DNA of 64,000 nt. Origin: Granulicella sp. 5B5 (GTDB taxonomy: Bacteria > Acidobacteriota > Terriglobia > Terriglobales > Acidobacteriaceae). Positions 39,319 through 48,134 of this stretch are shown piece after piece. The DNA lies in the NCBI RefSeq assembly GCF_014083945.1, contig NZ_CP046444.1, forward strand, positions 372,001 to 436,000. The letters run 5' to 3'. The notes under the pieces are model-generated. The model had not been told where the DNA came from, ran no database searches, and worked only from the letters and a program-made list of their open reading frames with translations. The translations under genes were made by a program, and so were the position numbers. The number at the start of each line of letters is the position of its first letter. Positions within the stretch are counted from its first letter, which is position 1.

Positions 39319-39588
39319 TTACTTCATATACGCGCGTACAAGGTCGATCAACTCTTCTCCGAGCTCTGGCGTAAGGGCGGTTGCCTTTGGCCCAACGAGA
39401 TGTAGGCGGATATGGTCTTCGAGGACCTCGGCCATGAGGCCGTCTACACCTCCGCGCACCGCAGCCAGCAGCATCAGTACATCAGCACAGTCTCGGTTTT
39501 CAATCAGGCTCCGCTCCACGGACTCAACTTGTCCGTGGATTCGTTTGGCGCGATTGATTAATTTCGCTCGCTCACGTGTCGTTTCCAT
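39319..39588 (-). CDS. CsoR/RcnR/FrmR-family transcriptional repressor
   Basis: This 89-residue all-helical regulator has KRIHGQVESVERSL, Cys34 in NRDCADV, and GLMAEVLEDHIRLH with His59 and His63, ending IDLVRAYMK. Cys34 and His59 match positions 35 and 60 of FrmR and RcnR, His63 matches RcnR position 64, while the N-terminal His of RcnR is missing. The sensed signal could therefore be a transition metal or formaldehyde. A matching operator lies just before its start codon, so it is probably autoregulated. Confidence 0.88.
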   Translation of the reverse strand: METTRERAKLINRAKRIHGQVESVERSLIENRDCADVLMLLAAVRGGVDGLMAEVLEDHIRLHLVGPKATALTPELGEELIDLVRAYMK

Positions 39589-39596
39589 AGTGCAAA

Positions 39597-39615
39597 TATA
39601 CCCTACCGGGGTATA
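39597..39615. promoter_or_regulatory. CsoR/FrmR-type operator
   Basis: The inverted repeat TATACCC-TACCG-GGGTATA has the AT-ends and GC-tract core typical of CsoR/RcnR/FrmR operators. It lies nine bases before the ATG of the repressor gene (start at 39588) and upstream of the divergent porin gene at 39738. Confidence 0.75.
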
Positions 39616-39737
39616 CTAATTCCTAGTTTACTGAGGCTCGTTATATACATTGAACTGTCATTGAGGACACCCTCTGACCGGCCGTTCATCAAACCCTCAT
39701 ACTTGCTCCGTACATTCACTGGGAACCCTCTCGACCG

Positions 39738-41183
39738 ATGCCCTTCCTGACACCTGGCCGATCTGTATATCTCGCGCTGTCTTTGTTGCTGGCTATCTCC
39801 GCGCCGCTCCTTGCGCAGCAGAACAGCGATTCTGCGCCTGACGCTCCGCAACCGCAGCTGACACTCTTTCCGCATCCCGATAGTGCGCGGTATCTACTCT
39901 CGGGGCAAGTCAATATCGTCTTTCAGGCTCATCCTGGATTTCACTCGCCTTACTCAGGTACCAATTCATTTCTGGCGAGAGGCGAGTACAAGGTGTCGCT
40001 GGTGGGAACGCTATATACGGGGTTCGAGGTGAACTCAAAGCCTCGCTACGAGACAGATGCCATTTTTGATATGGAGTCGGCGGGCGGACGGGGTATCTCC
40101 GAGGCATTGGGGCTGGCCGGGTTTACGAACCTTGACGTTGTGCGGAACCCGAACCTGGGGTCAACCCCGTATGTCGCCCGAGTGCAGCTGCATCAGACGA
40201 TCGGGTTTACGGACACGATGGTGAACCAGCAACGGACACAGTTCTCGCTGGCCACGAAGGTGCCGGAGCGGCGGCTGGACCTGCGGGTGGGGAAGATGAG
40301 CCTGCCGGATGTGCTGGACATCAACGGGCCGGGTTCGGACTCGCACCTGCAGTTCCTTAACTGGACGGCCGACAACAATGGCGCGTGGGACTATGCGGCG
40401 GACACTCGCGGCTATACCTATGCGGCAGTGGCTGAGTACGACGACAAGGACTGGTCGGCGCGGTATGCGCTGGCGCTGATGCCGACCATCGCTAACGGGA
40501 TTGACCTGCAGTGGAACCTGCGCCGCGCGAGCGGACAGAATGTGGAGTTCGAGTACCGCAAGACACCGTTTGCTCTGCTACCGGAACGCTGGTTGTCGCC
40601 GGAGCGCAAGGGTGTAGTGCGCGCGCTGAGCTTCGTCAACCACGCGAATATGGGTGACTATCGCACGCAGATCAACGAGGCGCTTGCAGAGCGGGCGAAC
40701 GGGGATCTGAGCGCAGTGCCGGTGATTACGGCGCATACGCCGCAGACGACTGTGAAATACGGGTTTGGGCTGAACTTCGAGCAGGAGCTGACGCAAGATG
40801 TGCGTCTGTTTGGGCGTTTTGGGTGGAACGAAGGGCAGCATGAGAGCTATGCGTATACCGAGGTTGACCAGACGTTTGAGGTTGGTGGCGATATCGCTGG
40901 CTCGCGTTGGGGACGAGCGAATGACAAGGTCGGCATTGTCGGAATTTCCAATGCGATCAAGCGCGATCACCAGGAGTACCTGGCGCTGGGCGGGCTGGGG
41001 TTCCTGCTGGGGGATGGGGCGCTAAGCTATGCGCGCGAGGACATCCTGGAGAGCTACTACAACGCACACAACTGGCGGGGGCTGTACAGCGCGTTCGATG
41101 TGCAGTTGATCGCGCATCCGGGCTACAACCAGGCGCGCGGGCCGGTGACCGTGTTCACCGTACGGACGCACGTAGACTTCTAG
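39738..41183 (+). CDS. Carbohydrate-selective porin, OprB-like
   Basis: The 481-residue protein has a signal peptide (SVYLALSLLLAISAPLLAQQ) and a barrel with strands such as TQFSLATKVPERRLDLRVGK and VKYGFGLNFEQELTQDVRLF, closing in an aromatic residue (RTHVDF). The plan fits the OprB family of sugar porins. It diverges from the FrmR-type regulator, whose operator is 120 bases upstream, so it may share that control; this is inference. Confidence 0.82.
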   Translation: MPFLTPGRSVYLALSLLLAISAPLLAQQNSDSAPDAPQPQLTLFPHPDSARYLLSGQVNIVFQAHPGFHSPYSGTNSFLARGEYKVSLVGTLYTGFEVNSKPRYETDAIFDMESAGGRGISEALGLAGFTNLDVVRNPNLGSTPYVARVQLHQTIGFTDTMVNQQRTQFSLATKVPERRLDLRVGKMSLPDVLDINGPGSDSHLQFLNWTADNNGAWDYAADTRGYTYAAVAEYDDKDWSARYALALMPTIANGIDLQWNLRRASGQNVEFEYRKTPFALLPERWLSPERKGVVRALSFVNHANMGDYRTQINEALAERANGDLSAVPVITAHTPQTTVKYGFGLNFEQELTQDVRLFGRFGWNEGQHESYAYTEVDQTFEVGGDIAGSRWGRANDKVGIVGISNAIKRDHQEYLALGGLGFLLGDGALSYAREDILESYYNAHNWRGLYSAFDVQLIAHPGYNQARGPVTVFTVRTHVDF

Positions 41184-41185
41184 CC

Positions 41186-41317
41186 GGGATACCCCTCCCC
41201 CCTCCCTATGTAGCGGAGGGCTCTAGCGGAATCAACGACTTACGGGGTGATCCCCGGGGTAAGTCGCTGATTCTGTATATAATTGCGGGTATGATATGGG
41301 AAGGATTGGGGTTAGCG
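41186..41317. repeat. Long REP-like element, copy B
   Basis: This element starts three bases after the porin stop codon. It is an inverted copy of the one at 36477-36609. Its inner palindrome is at 41229-41273, arms GAATCAACGACTTAC and GTAAGTCGCTGATTC, with one mismatch. It fills half of the gap 41184-41481; the rest is A/T-richer and shows no gene. Confidence 0.85.
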
Positions 41318-41481
41318 CGAAGTTTTGTGGCGTAACGGTTTTGACGTACAGTCGCGAGTTTGTTTCGAGTTTAGAGTTCCAGTTTTTCTTTGCTTACTTC
41401 TAGTATAGAAGGCTGGAAAGGAGAAAGTGTTTTTGTCTGCTGCGAGCTAAACCGCTCACAATGAACGATTTGAATAGCAGA

Positions 41482-41997
41482 CTAGACCATCGGAGGCTTG
41501 ACACGCTTGGGGCTCAGTCCGGCCTGGCTTTTCTTGAGGCGCAGGCGGGAGATCAGCCCAACGTCGAAAAAGGCGATGCCGAGAATGCCGAGAACTATTG
41601 CCAGCCGGTACAGGCGACCGATTGAAGCGATGCGGGCGGAACCGGGCAGGCCGGATGGATAGGCGACGGGAACCGTGGCGGCAGTGGGGAGATCGGGGTC
41701 GTCAGGGTCTGTGCTGGTGACGGGGTCCGTGAAGGTGACGAGTTGGCCGGAGGGCAGGCGGAAACGGAGGTGGGTGGCGTAGGTGACGTTTCCCATTGCA
41801 TCCTGCGAGGCGCTGGTTTCGGTGACTACGGCCTCAGCACGAGGCCAGGATTTGAAGGTCCACCAGGTGTTCGCGGCAGAGAGGGCTGCAAGAGCCATCA
41901 GTACGCCGCCGATCCATGGAAGAAAAGATGCGCTGAGGCGATAGAACCGGTTTTTCAGCGCGAGTATTTCTTGAAGGGCAAACATTCCTGTCTCCAA
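41482..41997 (-). CDS. DUF3592 family membrane protein
   Basis: The 171-residue protein has one membrane helix near the N-terminus (WIGGVLMALAALSAANTWW), an extracytoplasmic beta domain (WPRAEAVVTETSASQDAMGN then THLRFRLPSGQLVTF) and a second helix (LAIVLGILGIAFFDVGLI). This is the DUF3592 layout. Function unknown. A start at 41985 is possible. Confidence 0.8.
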   Translation of the reverse strand: METGMFALQEILALKNRFYRLSASFLPWIGGVLMALAALSAANTWWTFKSWPRAEAVVTETSASQDAMGNVTYATHLRFRLPSGQLVTFTDPVTSTDPDDPDLPTAATVPVAYPSGLPGSARIASIGRLYRLAIVLGILGIAFFDVGLISRLRLKKSQAGLSPKRVKPPMV

Positions 41998-42102
41998 CGA
42001 TATAGGTTGGCGGGCCTGTAAACGATTTTGACTTCGATATTCGCGCGCTTAGGCAAGAGCGAAGAATAAGAGACTAAATCAGTCCTATATACTGGCCTCA
42101 CC

Positions 42103-42588
42103 ATGACGACGAAAGCCCACGCCACTCTTCGACTTTTTCGACAACTGCACCTCTACATTGGAATCTTCATCTCTCCAGCCCTGCTGTTCTTTGCGTTTAC
42201 GGGGGCGTTGCAGACGTTCAGCCTGCATGAGAGCGTGCGCGGCAGCGACTACAAACCAGCGCACTGGGTGATGGTGCTGGCGCAGATCCACAAGAACCAG
42301 AGCACGGTGATCCAGCAGAAGAAGCCGGGGCCTCCGCCGGAACAGGCAAAGGGCAACGCTAGCCGGGACGGGGCCAAAGGCAAGCCTGCAGAGGCAGCGG
42401 CGCCGGTGGTGTCGAAGAGAGAGCAGCATGTGCCGCTGAAGATCTTCTTTCTGCTGGTGTCGTTGAGCCTCATGATGTCGACGCTGACGGGAATCTATAT
42501 GGCCTACAAGTTTGTCCGGAACCGAGTGGTTGTGACCGGATTGCTGGTGGCCGGAGTGCTGGTTCCGTTGGCGCTGCTGCCGTTCTGA
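42103..42588 (+). CDS. Short PepSY-associated membrane protein
   Basis: The 161-residue product begins with LFRQLHLYIGIFISPALLFF, the first helix typical of PepSY_TM proteins, followed by a hydrophilic stretch rich in Lys, Pro and Ala (about 65-105) and two further helices (LKIFFLLVSLSLMMSTLTGI and VVVTGLLVAGVLVPLALLPF). It is far shorter than full PepSY_TM ferric-siderophore reductase-like proteins. It could be a minimal family member or a reduced one. Confidence 0.78.
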   Translation: MTTKAHATLRLFRQLHLYIGIFISPALLFFAFTGALQTFSLHESVRGSDYKPAHWVMVLAQIHKNQSTVIQQKKPGPPPEQAKGNASRDGAKGKPAEAAAPVVSKREQHVPLKIFFLLVSLSLMMSTLTGIYMAYKFVRNRVVVTGLLVAGVLVPLALLPF

Positions 42589-42699
42589 TGTCTGTGGAAT
42601 GGAGGGCGGGTTCACGGGGCGGAACAAGGCGAGACAAATCTACGTTCGTGGGGCGACAATAGGCAGCGAAGACTCATTCCATTTGGAGAACCTGTTTCA

Positions 42700-43554
42700 A
42701 TGCTGAATCGCCGTCGCATCTCTGCTTCCCTGCTCAGTCTGTTCATTCTTTCTATAGTTACCGTTGGGCTGCGCGCGCAGCAGGCTACGCCTACAAAACC
42801 TTCGGCGGACCTGGCGGGGCTGGCGCATGTGGCGATCCGGGTGCACGACCTGGATGCGGCCGTGGGGTTCTACGAGAAGCTGGGGTTTGTGCGGGCGTTT
42901 GCGCTGTCGCGCGATGGCAAGGTGTACGAGGCGTTCATCAAGATCAATGACCAGCAGTACATTGAGCTGTACCCGGTGGATGCGAAGAACACGCAGGTGG
43001 GGTTTCTGCATGTGTGTTTCTCCGGCAATGACCTGCAGGCTGCGCATGACTATTACGTGCAGCAGGGGCTGACGCCAAATGCGGTGAGGACAGCCGGCGC
43101 GGGAAACCTGTTGTTTACGATGCCTGGACCAGCGACGCCGACAGGGCAGCAGAACATGGAGTACACACAGTACATGCCGGGGTCTCGGCATACGAAGGCG
43201 ATTGGGGAGTTTTTAGGGGCGGACCGTATCTCAACGAAGATGGTCGAAGTGGCGATCGCGTTCGATGACCCGGCGCAGGCGGCGGCGTTCTACAAAGACA
43301 AGGTGGGCTTTACGCCGGAGAAGCATGGTGTGTTTGCGCTGCCGGGGAACTCGTCGGAGGCGATCCGCGTGGTGCCCGCGGCGAAGCTGGGGACGAAGGC
43401 GGACATTGTGTTTGCAGCGGGCAAGGATGCCGCGAAGACGCTGGAGCAGCGGGGTGTCGCGTTTACGCGGGGCGCGGAGTTTGGCGGCAAGGGTGACCTG
43501 ACATTGACTGATCCCGATGGGAACCTGATTGTGTTGCAGACCACTAAGCAATAG
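42700..43554 (+). CDS. Secreted two-domain VOC (glyoxalase-like) protein
   Basis: The 284-residue protein has a signal peptide (ISASLLSLFILSIVTVGLRA) and two vicinal-oxygen-chelate halves: GLAHVAIRVHDLDAAVGFYE with a His ligand and YIELYP, then KMVEVAIAFDDPAQAAAFYK with a Val at the equivalent of the first His. The second half therefore lacks part of a typical metal site. VOC enzymes include glyoxalases, dioxygenases and resistance proteins; the reaction here is unknown. Export of a VOC protein is less usual. Confidence 0.85.
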   Translation: MLNRRRISASLLSLFILSIVTVGLRAQQATPTKPSADLAGLAHVAIRVHDLDAAVGFYEKLGFVRAFALSRDGKVYEAFIKINDQQYIELYPVDAKNTQVGFLHVCFSGNDLQAAHDYYVQQGLTPNAVRTAGAGNLLFTMPGPATPTGQQNMEYTQYMPGSRHTKAIGEFLGADRISTKMVEVAIAFDDPAQAAAFYKDKVGFTPEKHGVFALPGNSSEAIRVVPAAKLGTKADIVFAAGKDAAKTLEQRGVAFTRGAEFGGKGDLTLTDPDGNLIVLQTTKQ

Positions 43555-43589
43555 GTTCTGCTGGCTGTTCCAGCATCTGCAAATGCGGG

Positions 43590-43630
43590 GATCTCTCCAC
43601 GACGCTTCGCTCCGGTCGAGATGACAACAT
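43590..43630. repeat. GGTCGA-type intergenic repeat, copy 1
   Basis: ATCTCTCCACGACGCTTCG followed by CTCCGGTCGAGATGACAACA matches elements at 45460 and 60313, but the central palindrome is missing here, leaving only the two ends. Confidence 0.65.
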
Positions 43631-43649
43631 TTGTGTAGAACGCAAAAGA

Positions 43650-43677
43650 AAACGGCTGCCGGGGAGGGCAGCCGTTT
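43650..43677. terminator. Bidirectional terminator hairpin
   Basis: Arms AAACGGCTGCC and GGCAGCCGTTT are perfect 11-base complements around a six-base loop, between the convergent VOC and Gly-rich genes. T or A runs on both sides suit termination in either direction. Confidence 0.8.
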
Positions 43678-43697
43678 CTGTTGCGTGAAGTTGAGGC

Positions 43698-44264
43698 TTA
43701 GCGATGTCCGCCGCCGCCGTGACCACCACCACCATGGAAGCCGCCACCGCCGTGGAAACCTCCACCACCGCCATGGAAGCCACCGCCACCACCGGCGCGG
43801 AAGCCGCTAGCACCGCCGCCGTGATAACCGCCGCCAGCGTAGCCGCCATGGTATCCACCGCGATAGCCGCCTGCGTAGCCACGACCGCCGTAGCCACCAC
43901 GATAGCCGTAGCCACCACGACCGTATCCATAGCCCGAGCGGTAGCCATAGGCACCACGCCAGCCCCCGTAACCGCCCCAACCGGCACCATAGTAGCGACC
44001 GCCAAACCAACCGCCGCGGAACCACGGGCCGGCGCCGATGAAGAGGCCGCCGTTGAACCATTCAGGGCCGTAGTAGCCGTAGGGCGCGCAGGCATACGGA
44101 GCGTAGTCATAATAGCCATAAGAGCATGCGGGGGCAGCATAGGGATAACCGTAACCGCCAATACCAATACCCACCGAAACCTGCGCGTTCGCTTTGGGCG
44201 CCGGCGCGAGGGCAAAACCTAATCCGAGAACTGCGAGAACTCCGAGATAGCGTAAACGACGCAT
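43698..44264 (-). CDS. Secreted Gly/Tyr/His-rich repetitive protein
   Basis: The 188-residue protein has a signal peptide (RYLGVLAVLGLGFALAPAPK with AQ after it) and then almost only Gly, Tyr, Arg, Ala and His. Repeats run from GGYGYP-like units to GGYRGGYHGGY and at the C-terminus GFHGGGG units, four times over. Such low-complexity envelope proteins could coat the cell or bind metal through His, but no function is known. The opposite strand is also open through this repeat because of the codon pattern. Confidence 0.75.
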   Translation of the reverse strand: MRRLRYLGVLAVLGLGFALAPAPKANAQVSVGIGIGGYGYPYAAPACSYGYYDYAPYACAPYGYYGPEWFNGGLFIGAGPWFRGGWFGGRYYGAGWGGYGGWRGAYGYRSGYGYGRGGYGYRGGYGGRGYAGGYRGGYHGGYAGGGYHGGGASGFRAGGGGGFHGGGGGFHGGGGFHGGGGHGGGGHR

Positions 44265-44502
44265 GTGGTGCTCCTTCCGGTCCCGCTCGAGCGTGCGCGA
44301 TTCGATACGGGCGAGGGGCTCGGAACACTCACTGAGGTTCGCGTCCGTTCCCAGCTATTAGAACCCAGGGGTACGGGAAATGTTGCATAAATGTGAAGGC
44401 GAATCGGACCATGCTGGATGCTGATTTTGTCGCGCAACGATAACCGCGCGTGGATGTTCGCGTTGCGGGCAACCTTTGAAGCACGACCTATACTGGGTAC
44501 TC

Positions 44503-45438
44503 ATGATTTCGCCTATCTGGTTTGAAAGCGCTGCGTTTTTGCTGGGGCTGATCTTCGGCAGCTTTTTGAATGTGTGCATCAGCCGGCTGCCGGCGCACGA
44601 GAGCCTCTGGAAGCCACGATCGCACTGCCGGAGTTGCGGGGCGACAATTGCGTGGTACGACAATCTGCCGGTACTGAGCTGGGTTCTGCTGCGGGCGAAG
44701 TGCCGAGGGTGCGGGGAGCAGATCTCGTGGCGGTATCCGGTGGTGGAGATTGCGGTGGGAGTATGGTTTGCGCTTGCTGCATCCAAATTAGAGAGCTTCA
44801 TCAGAACTCGCAACGGATCTAGCAACTGGTTGCCTTCCTACTATTACAAGGGATATTTTGACGTCGCGATTTTTCTCATTCTCGGCTTCCTGCTCATCGG
44901 GCTGATGGTGATGGATTGGCAGACGCACAAGCTGCCAGATGTGTTTACGTGGACAGGGATTGCGATTGGTTTTTTGCTGGCATGTGTGCGGGTGGCGCTT
45001 CTGGGGCCGCATGAGGATGAGGTGATTCTGCATGGGCGCAATCCGCTGAGCAGTCCGGGTAATGTGGTGGATGCGGGAAACGTGGTGCTGACCGGGCCCG
45101 AGCATGTGGTGCTGGGATGGCTGGGAGCCGTGGTGGCGGCGGGGTGTCTGCTGCTGGTGGTGCGGTGGGTTTATATGAAGCTGCGCGGTCGCGAGGGCAT
45201 GGGGCTGGGCGATGCGAAGCTGCTGGCCATGATTGCGGCTTTCCTGGGGTTCTGGCCGGCGATGCTGGCGCTGTTTGTGGGTGTGGTGACGTGCTCGGCG
45301 TATGCGCTGGTGCTGCTGGCGCGTGGGAAGGCGCAGGCCGCGACGCGGCTGCCGCTGGGGACGTTTCTTTGCGTCGGCGGATTGGTGGCGGCGCTGGTGG
45401 GGCCGCAGCTGATTGCGTGGTATCAATCGCTGCTGTGA
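44503..45438 (+). CDS. Type IV prepilin leader peptidase/methyltransferase
   Basis: This inner membrane aspartic protease cleaves and methylates type IV pilin-like proteins. The product has about 311 residues. It has the N-terminal domain with GSFLNVCISRLP and two CxxC pairs (CRSCGATI, CRGCGEQI), then the catalytic Asp residues in MVMDWQTHKLPD and GMGLGDAKLL. No pilin genes are next to it. The ATG at 44503 keeps the first helix; a TTG at 44476 is possible. Confidence 0.92.
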   Translation: MISPIWFESAAFLLGLIFGSFLNVCISRLPAHESLWKPRSHCRSCGATIAWYDNLPVLSWVLLRAKCRGCGEQISWRYPVVEIAVGVWFALAASKLESFIRTRNGSSNWLPSYYYKGYFDVAIFLILGFLLIGLMVMDWQTHKLPDVFTWTGIAIGFLLACVRVALLGPHEDEVILHGRNPLSSPGNVVDAGNVVLTGPEHVVLGWLGAVVAAGCLLLVVRWVYMKLRGREGMGLGDAKLLAMIAAFLGFWPAMLALFVGVVTCSAYALVLLARGKAQAATRLPLGTFLCVGGLVAALVGPQLIAWYQSLL

Positions 45439-45459
45439 AAACTGTGGCGGGAGAACTGC

Positions 45460-45512
45460 AGGTCTCTCCACTGCGTCCGCAAAGAACGCGGACTCCGGTC
45501 GAGATGACACAT
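45460..45512. repeat. GGTCGA-type intergenic repeat, copy 2
   Basis: AGGTCTCTCCACTGC, then a GTCCGC-AAAGAAC-GCGGAC hairpin, then TCCGGTCGAGATGACACA. The ends match copies at 43590 and 60313 while the hairpin arms differ in sequence but remain paired. Confidence 0.75.
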
Positions 45513-45603
45513 CTTTCTTCATGATGAAGAGATCGGTGTTGTGCTGCGATTTTGTCATTCCCTTGCCCGCTTGACGGTGGCGCTCCTATACTCAAAGCTG
45601 GCC

Positions 45604-46011
45604 ATGCAAACGAATCCATATATCTGGCAGTACATTCCCTTCGCACTTCAGGTGCTGGTCGCGCTGGCGCTGGCCGGCGGGATGGTGGGTGCGTCGTTCT
45701 TTATCGGCAAACACAAGCGGAGCAAGGTGAAGCTGGGCGCGTATGAGTGCGGCATGGACCCGGTGGGCGATGCGCGCGGACGGTTCAGCGTGAAGTTCTA
45801 CATGGTCGCGATGCTGTTCATCCTGTTCGATGTGGAAGCGGTGTTCATGCTGCCGTGGGCAGTGGTGTACCGGCAACTGCACCAGATCACGGGGTCTCGG
45901 CTGTTCGGGTTCTGGGAGATGGTGGTGTACCTGGGCTTTGTGGCCGTGGGGCTCTTTTATGTGTGGAAGAAGGGCATCCTGAACTGGACCAACGACAAGG
46001 CCGATCTGTAG
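45604..46011 (+). CDS. nuoA: NADH-quinone oxidoreductase subunit A
   Basis: This small membrane subunit of complex I has about 135 residues and three helices. It contains KLGAYECGMDPVGDARGRFS and VKFYMVAMLFILFDVEAVFM, the hallmarks of NuoA. The ATG at 45604 is chosen because the upstream part of the open frame has no conserved sequence. It opens the nuo operon. The next gene is nuoC, only 30 bases on, so nuoB is missing from its normal place. Confidence 0.95.
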   Translation: MQTNPYIWQYIPFALQVLVALALAGGMVGASFFIGKHKRSKVKLGAYECGMDPVGDARGRFSVKFYMVAMLFILFDVEAVFMLPWAVVYRQLHQITGSRLFGFWEMVVYLGFVAVGLFYVWKKGILNWTNDKADL

Positions 46012-46041
46012 GCCGCAACAGAGATTTGCTGAAGGGCTTTT

Positions 46042-46548
46042 ATGACCGATCCAATTACGAATCCTGCCACGCCGGAAGCCTGCTTTGGTAAAGAGGCCGT
46101 CTCGCTGGCGCTGGCCGACCATGCCGCGGTGCAGGGACTGGCGGAGTACATCCTTGATGCAAAGTGGGACCGCAAGGAGCTGACGCTGACGGTGGCTCCT
46201 GAAAACATTGTGGCTGCGTGCAAGGCCGCGCAGGCTGCCGGGTACGTCTTTTTCGAGGATGTCACCGGAGTGGATTGGTATCCGGCGGAGCCGCGGTTCC
46301 AGTTGAGCTACTCCCTGCTGAGCTACAAGCTGAAGCAGCGGATTCGCGTGGTGGTGCGGCTGAACGAAGGGCAATCGGTGGCGTCGATTACGGGCGTTTG
46401 GCCGGCGGCGAACTTTTATGAGCGCGAGGTATTCGACCTGTTCGGCGTGCCGTTTACGGGGCACCCGAACCTGACGCGCATTATGATGCCGGACAACTGG
46501 AAGGGACATCCCCTGCGTAAGGACTACCCGGTGGAGGGGTACAGATAA
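46042..46548 (+). CDS. nuoC: NADH-quinone oxidoreductase subunit C
   Basis: The 168-residue hydrophilic subunit of the Q-module carries the family signature YEREVFDLFGVPFTGHPNLT followed by RIMMPDNWKGHPLRKDYP. It is a separate gene and not fused to nuoD. Its stop abuts the nuoD start. Confidence 0.95.
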   Translation: MTDPITNPATPEACFGKEAVSLALADHAAVQGLAEYILDAKWDRKELTLTVAPENIVAACKAAQAAGYVFFEDVTGVDWYPAEPRFQLSYSLLSYKLKQRIRVVVRLNEGQSVASITGVWPAANFYEREVFDLFGVPFTGHPNLTRIMMPDNWKGHPLRKDYPVEGYR

Positions 46549-47832
46549 ATGTCGCCGATCGAGGAACTGGACGAGATTACCGCTGAAGATATGAAGATTC
46601 CCGGCGTCGCGGACGTGGTTCGCGAGTCGGTGACGCACCACAAGCCGCATGGGTCGGACCCGGTGAGCGATCAGACAATGATCCTGAACATGGGCCCGCA
46701 GCATCCGTCGACGCATGGCGTGCTGAGGCTGGTGATCGAGCTGGATGGCGAGACCGTGATCTCGCTGGCGCCGGACATCGGGTATCTGCATACGGGCATT
46801 GAGAAGACCTGCGAGGCGAAGTTTTATGCGCAGGTGACTCCGATGACCGACCGCATCGACTACCTGTGCCCGATGACGAATAACACGGCCTATGCGCTGG
46901 CGGTGGAGAAGCTGCTGGAGCTGGAGATTCCGGAGCGCGCGCAGTACATCCGCGTGCTGTTCAATGAGCTGACGCGCATTCAGAGCCACTTGGTGTGGTT
47001 GGGTACGCATGCGATGGATATCGGCGCGCTGACGGTGTTCCTGTACTGCTTCCGCGAGCGCGAGGCGTTGCTGCGCATCTTTGAGGCGGTGAGCGGGCAG
47101 CGCATGATGACCAGCTTTGTGCGCATCGGCGGTGTGAGCCTGGAGCTGCCGCCGGGGCTGCTGAAGGACATCCGTACGTTCCTGGCGGATTTTCCGTCGA
47201 AGATCGCGGAGTACGAAGGGCTGCTGAATGGCAACCCGATCTGGCAGTCGCGACTGAAGGACGTAGGTATGCTTTCGGCTGAGGACGCTATTGCGCTGGG
47301 CGTGAGCGGGCCACCGATGCGCGCTTCGGGCATTGATTTCGATGTGCGGCGCGATATGCCGTACTCGGGCTATGAGAAGTTCCAGTTCAATGTGCCGGTG
47401 TCGAATGGCTGCGATGTGTGGGCCCGGTACCTCGTGCGCATGGACGAGATGCGCGAGAGCGTGAAGATCTGCCTACAGGCGCTGGATGGGTTGCCGGAGG
47501 GCCGCATTATGGCCGATGCTCCGAAGATCATTCTGCCGGACCGCGAGCAGATGAAGACGCAGATGGAGTCTCTGATCCATCACTTCAAGATTGTGACCGA
47601 AGGCTTTGCGGTACCGGTGGGAGAGGCAACTTCGTCGGTTGAGGCTCCGCACGGGATGATGAACTACTACGTCGTCTCGGATGGCACGGCCAAGCCGTAC
47701 CGCGTGCATATGCGGAATGCCGACTTTGCGAATCTGCAGGCGCTGGAGACGATGTGCAAGGGCCGGTTGATTGCGGATGTGGTCGCTGTGATTGGGTCGA
47801 TTGATGTAGTGCTGGGTGCTATTGATCGGTAG
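46549..47832 (+). CDS. nuoD: NADH-quinone oxidoreductase subunit D
   Basis: This 427-residue Q-module subunit forms the quinone pocket with NuoB. It shows MGPQHPSTHGVLRLV near residue 46, where His lines the quinone site, then DIGYLHTGIEKTCE, RVLFNELTRIQSHL and the C-terminal MRNADFANLQALETM and IGSIDVVLGAIDR. The normal length and motifs suggest a working subunit. Confidence 0.97.
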   Translation: MSPIEELDEITAEDMKIPGVADVVRESVTHHKPHGSDPVSDQTMILNMGPQHPSTHGVLRLVIELDGETVISLAPDIGYLHTGIEKTCEAKFYAQVTPMTDRIDYLCPMTNNTAYALAVEKLLELEIPERAQYIRVLFNELTRIQSHLVWLGTHAMDIGALTVFLYCFREREALLRIFEAVSGQRMMTSFVRIGGVSLELPPGLLKDIRTFLADFPSKIAEYEGLLNGNPIWQSRLKDVGMLSAEDAIALGVSGPPMRASGIDFDVRRDMPYSGYEKFQFNVPVSNGCDVWARYLVRMDEMRESVKICLQALDGLPEGRIMADAPKIILPDREQMKTQMESLIHHFKIVTEGFAVPVGEATSSVEAPHGMMNYYVVSDGTAKPYRVHMRNADFANLQALETMCKGRLIADVVAVIGSIDVVLGAIDR

Positions 47833-47861
47833 AGGTTACTACTGGCCGCTGAGGAGTCCAA

Positions 47862-48134
47862 ATGCATAGCAATTCCGAACGGAATCGATTGCGTCACGCC
47901 GGACGAATTCCTCAAGAGACGCTGGATTATCTCGCTTCGAAGAAGCGAGATAACAGGCTGGGCCTGCTGGAAGTTCCTATCCTCCTCATCACTGTCTTCT
48001 CATTGACTCTCTTGGTCATGCTGCTGTTTCGAATCCACAAGCCTCTGCTTTCCAGCGATTCGCTCCTCATCTGCGTATTGATCTTTTTTCTTTCGAGCCC
48101 GCTGCGACGCAGAATTCGAAGTTCCTTCGCTTGA
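47862..48134 (+). CDS. Small membrane protein inside the nuo operon
   Basis: The 90-residue product has a basic N-terminus and two hydrophobic helices (LLEVPILLITVFSLTLLVML and LLICVLIFFLSS). It lies 29 bases after nuoD and overlaps the next ORF by four bases (ATGA), so it is translated with its neighbours. Codon use is A/T-richer than nuoD. No family recognised. Confidence 0.6.
   Translation: MHSNSERNRLRHAGRIPQETLDYLASKKRDNRLGLLEVPILLITVFSLTLLVMLLFRIHKPLLSSDSLLICVLIFFLSSPLRRRIRSSFA

Noticed and set aside
47990-48020. TTCGAATCC sequence reminiscent of a tRNA T-loop
   Set aside because: No cloverleaf can be drawn around it and it lies inside a small coding frame.
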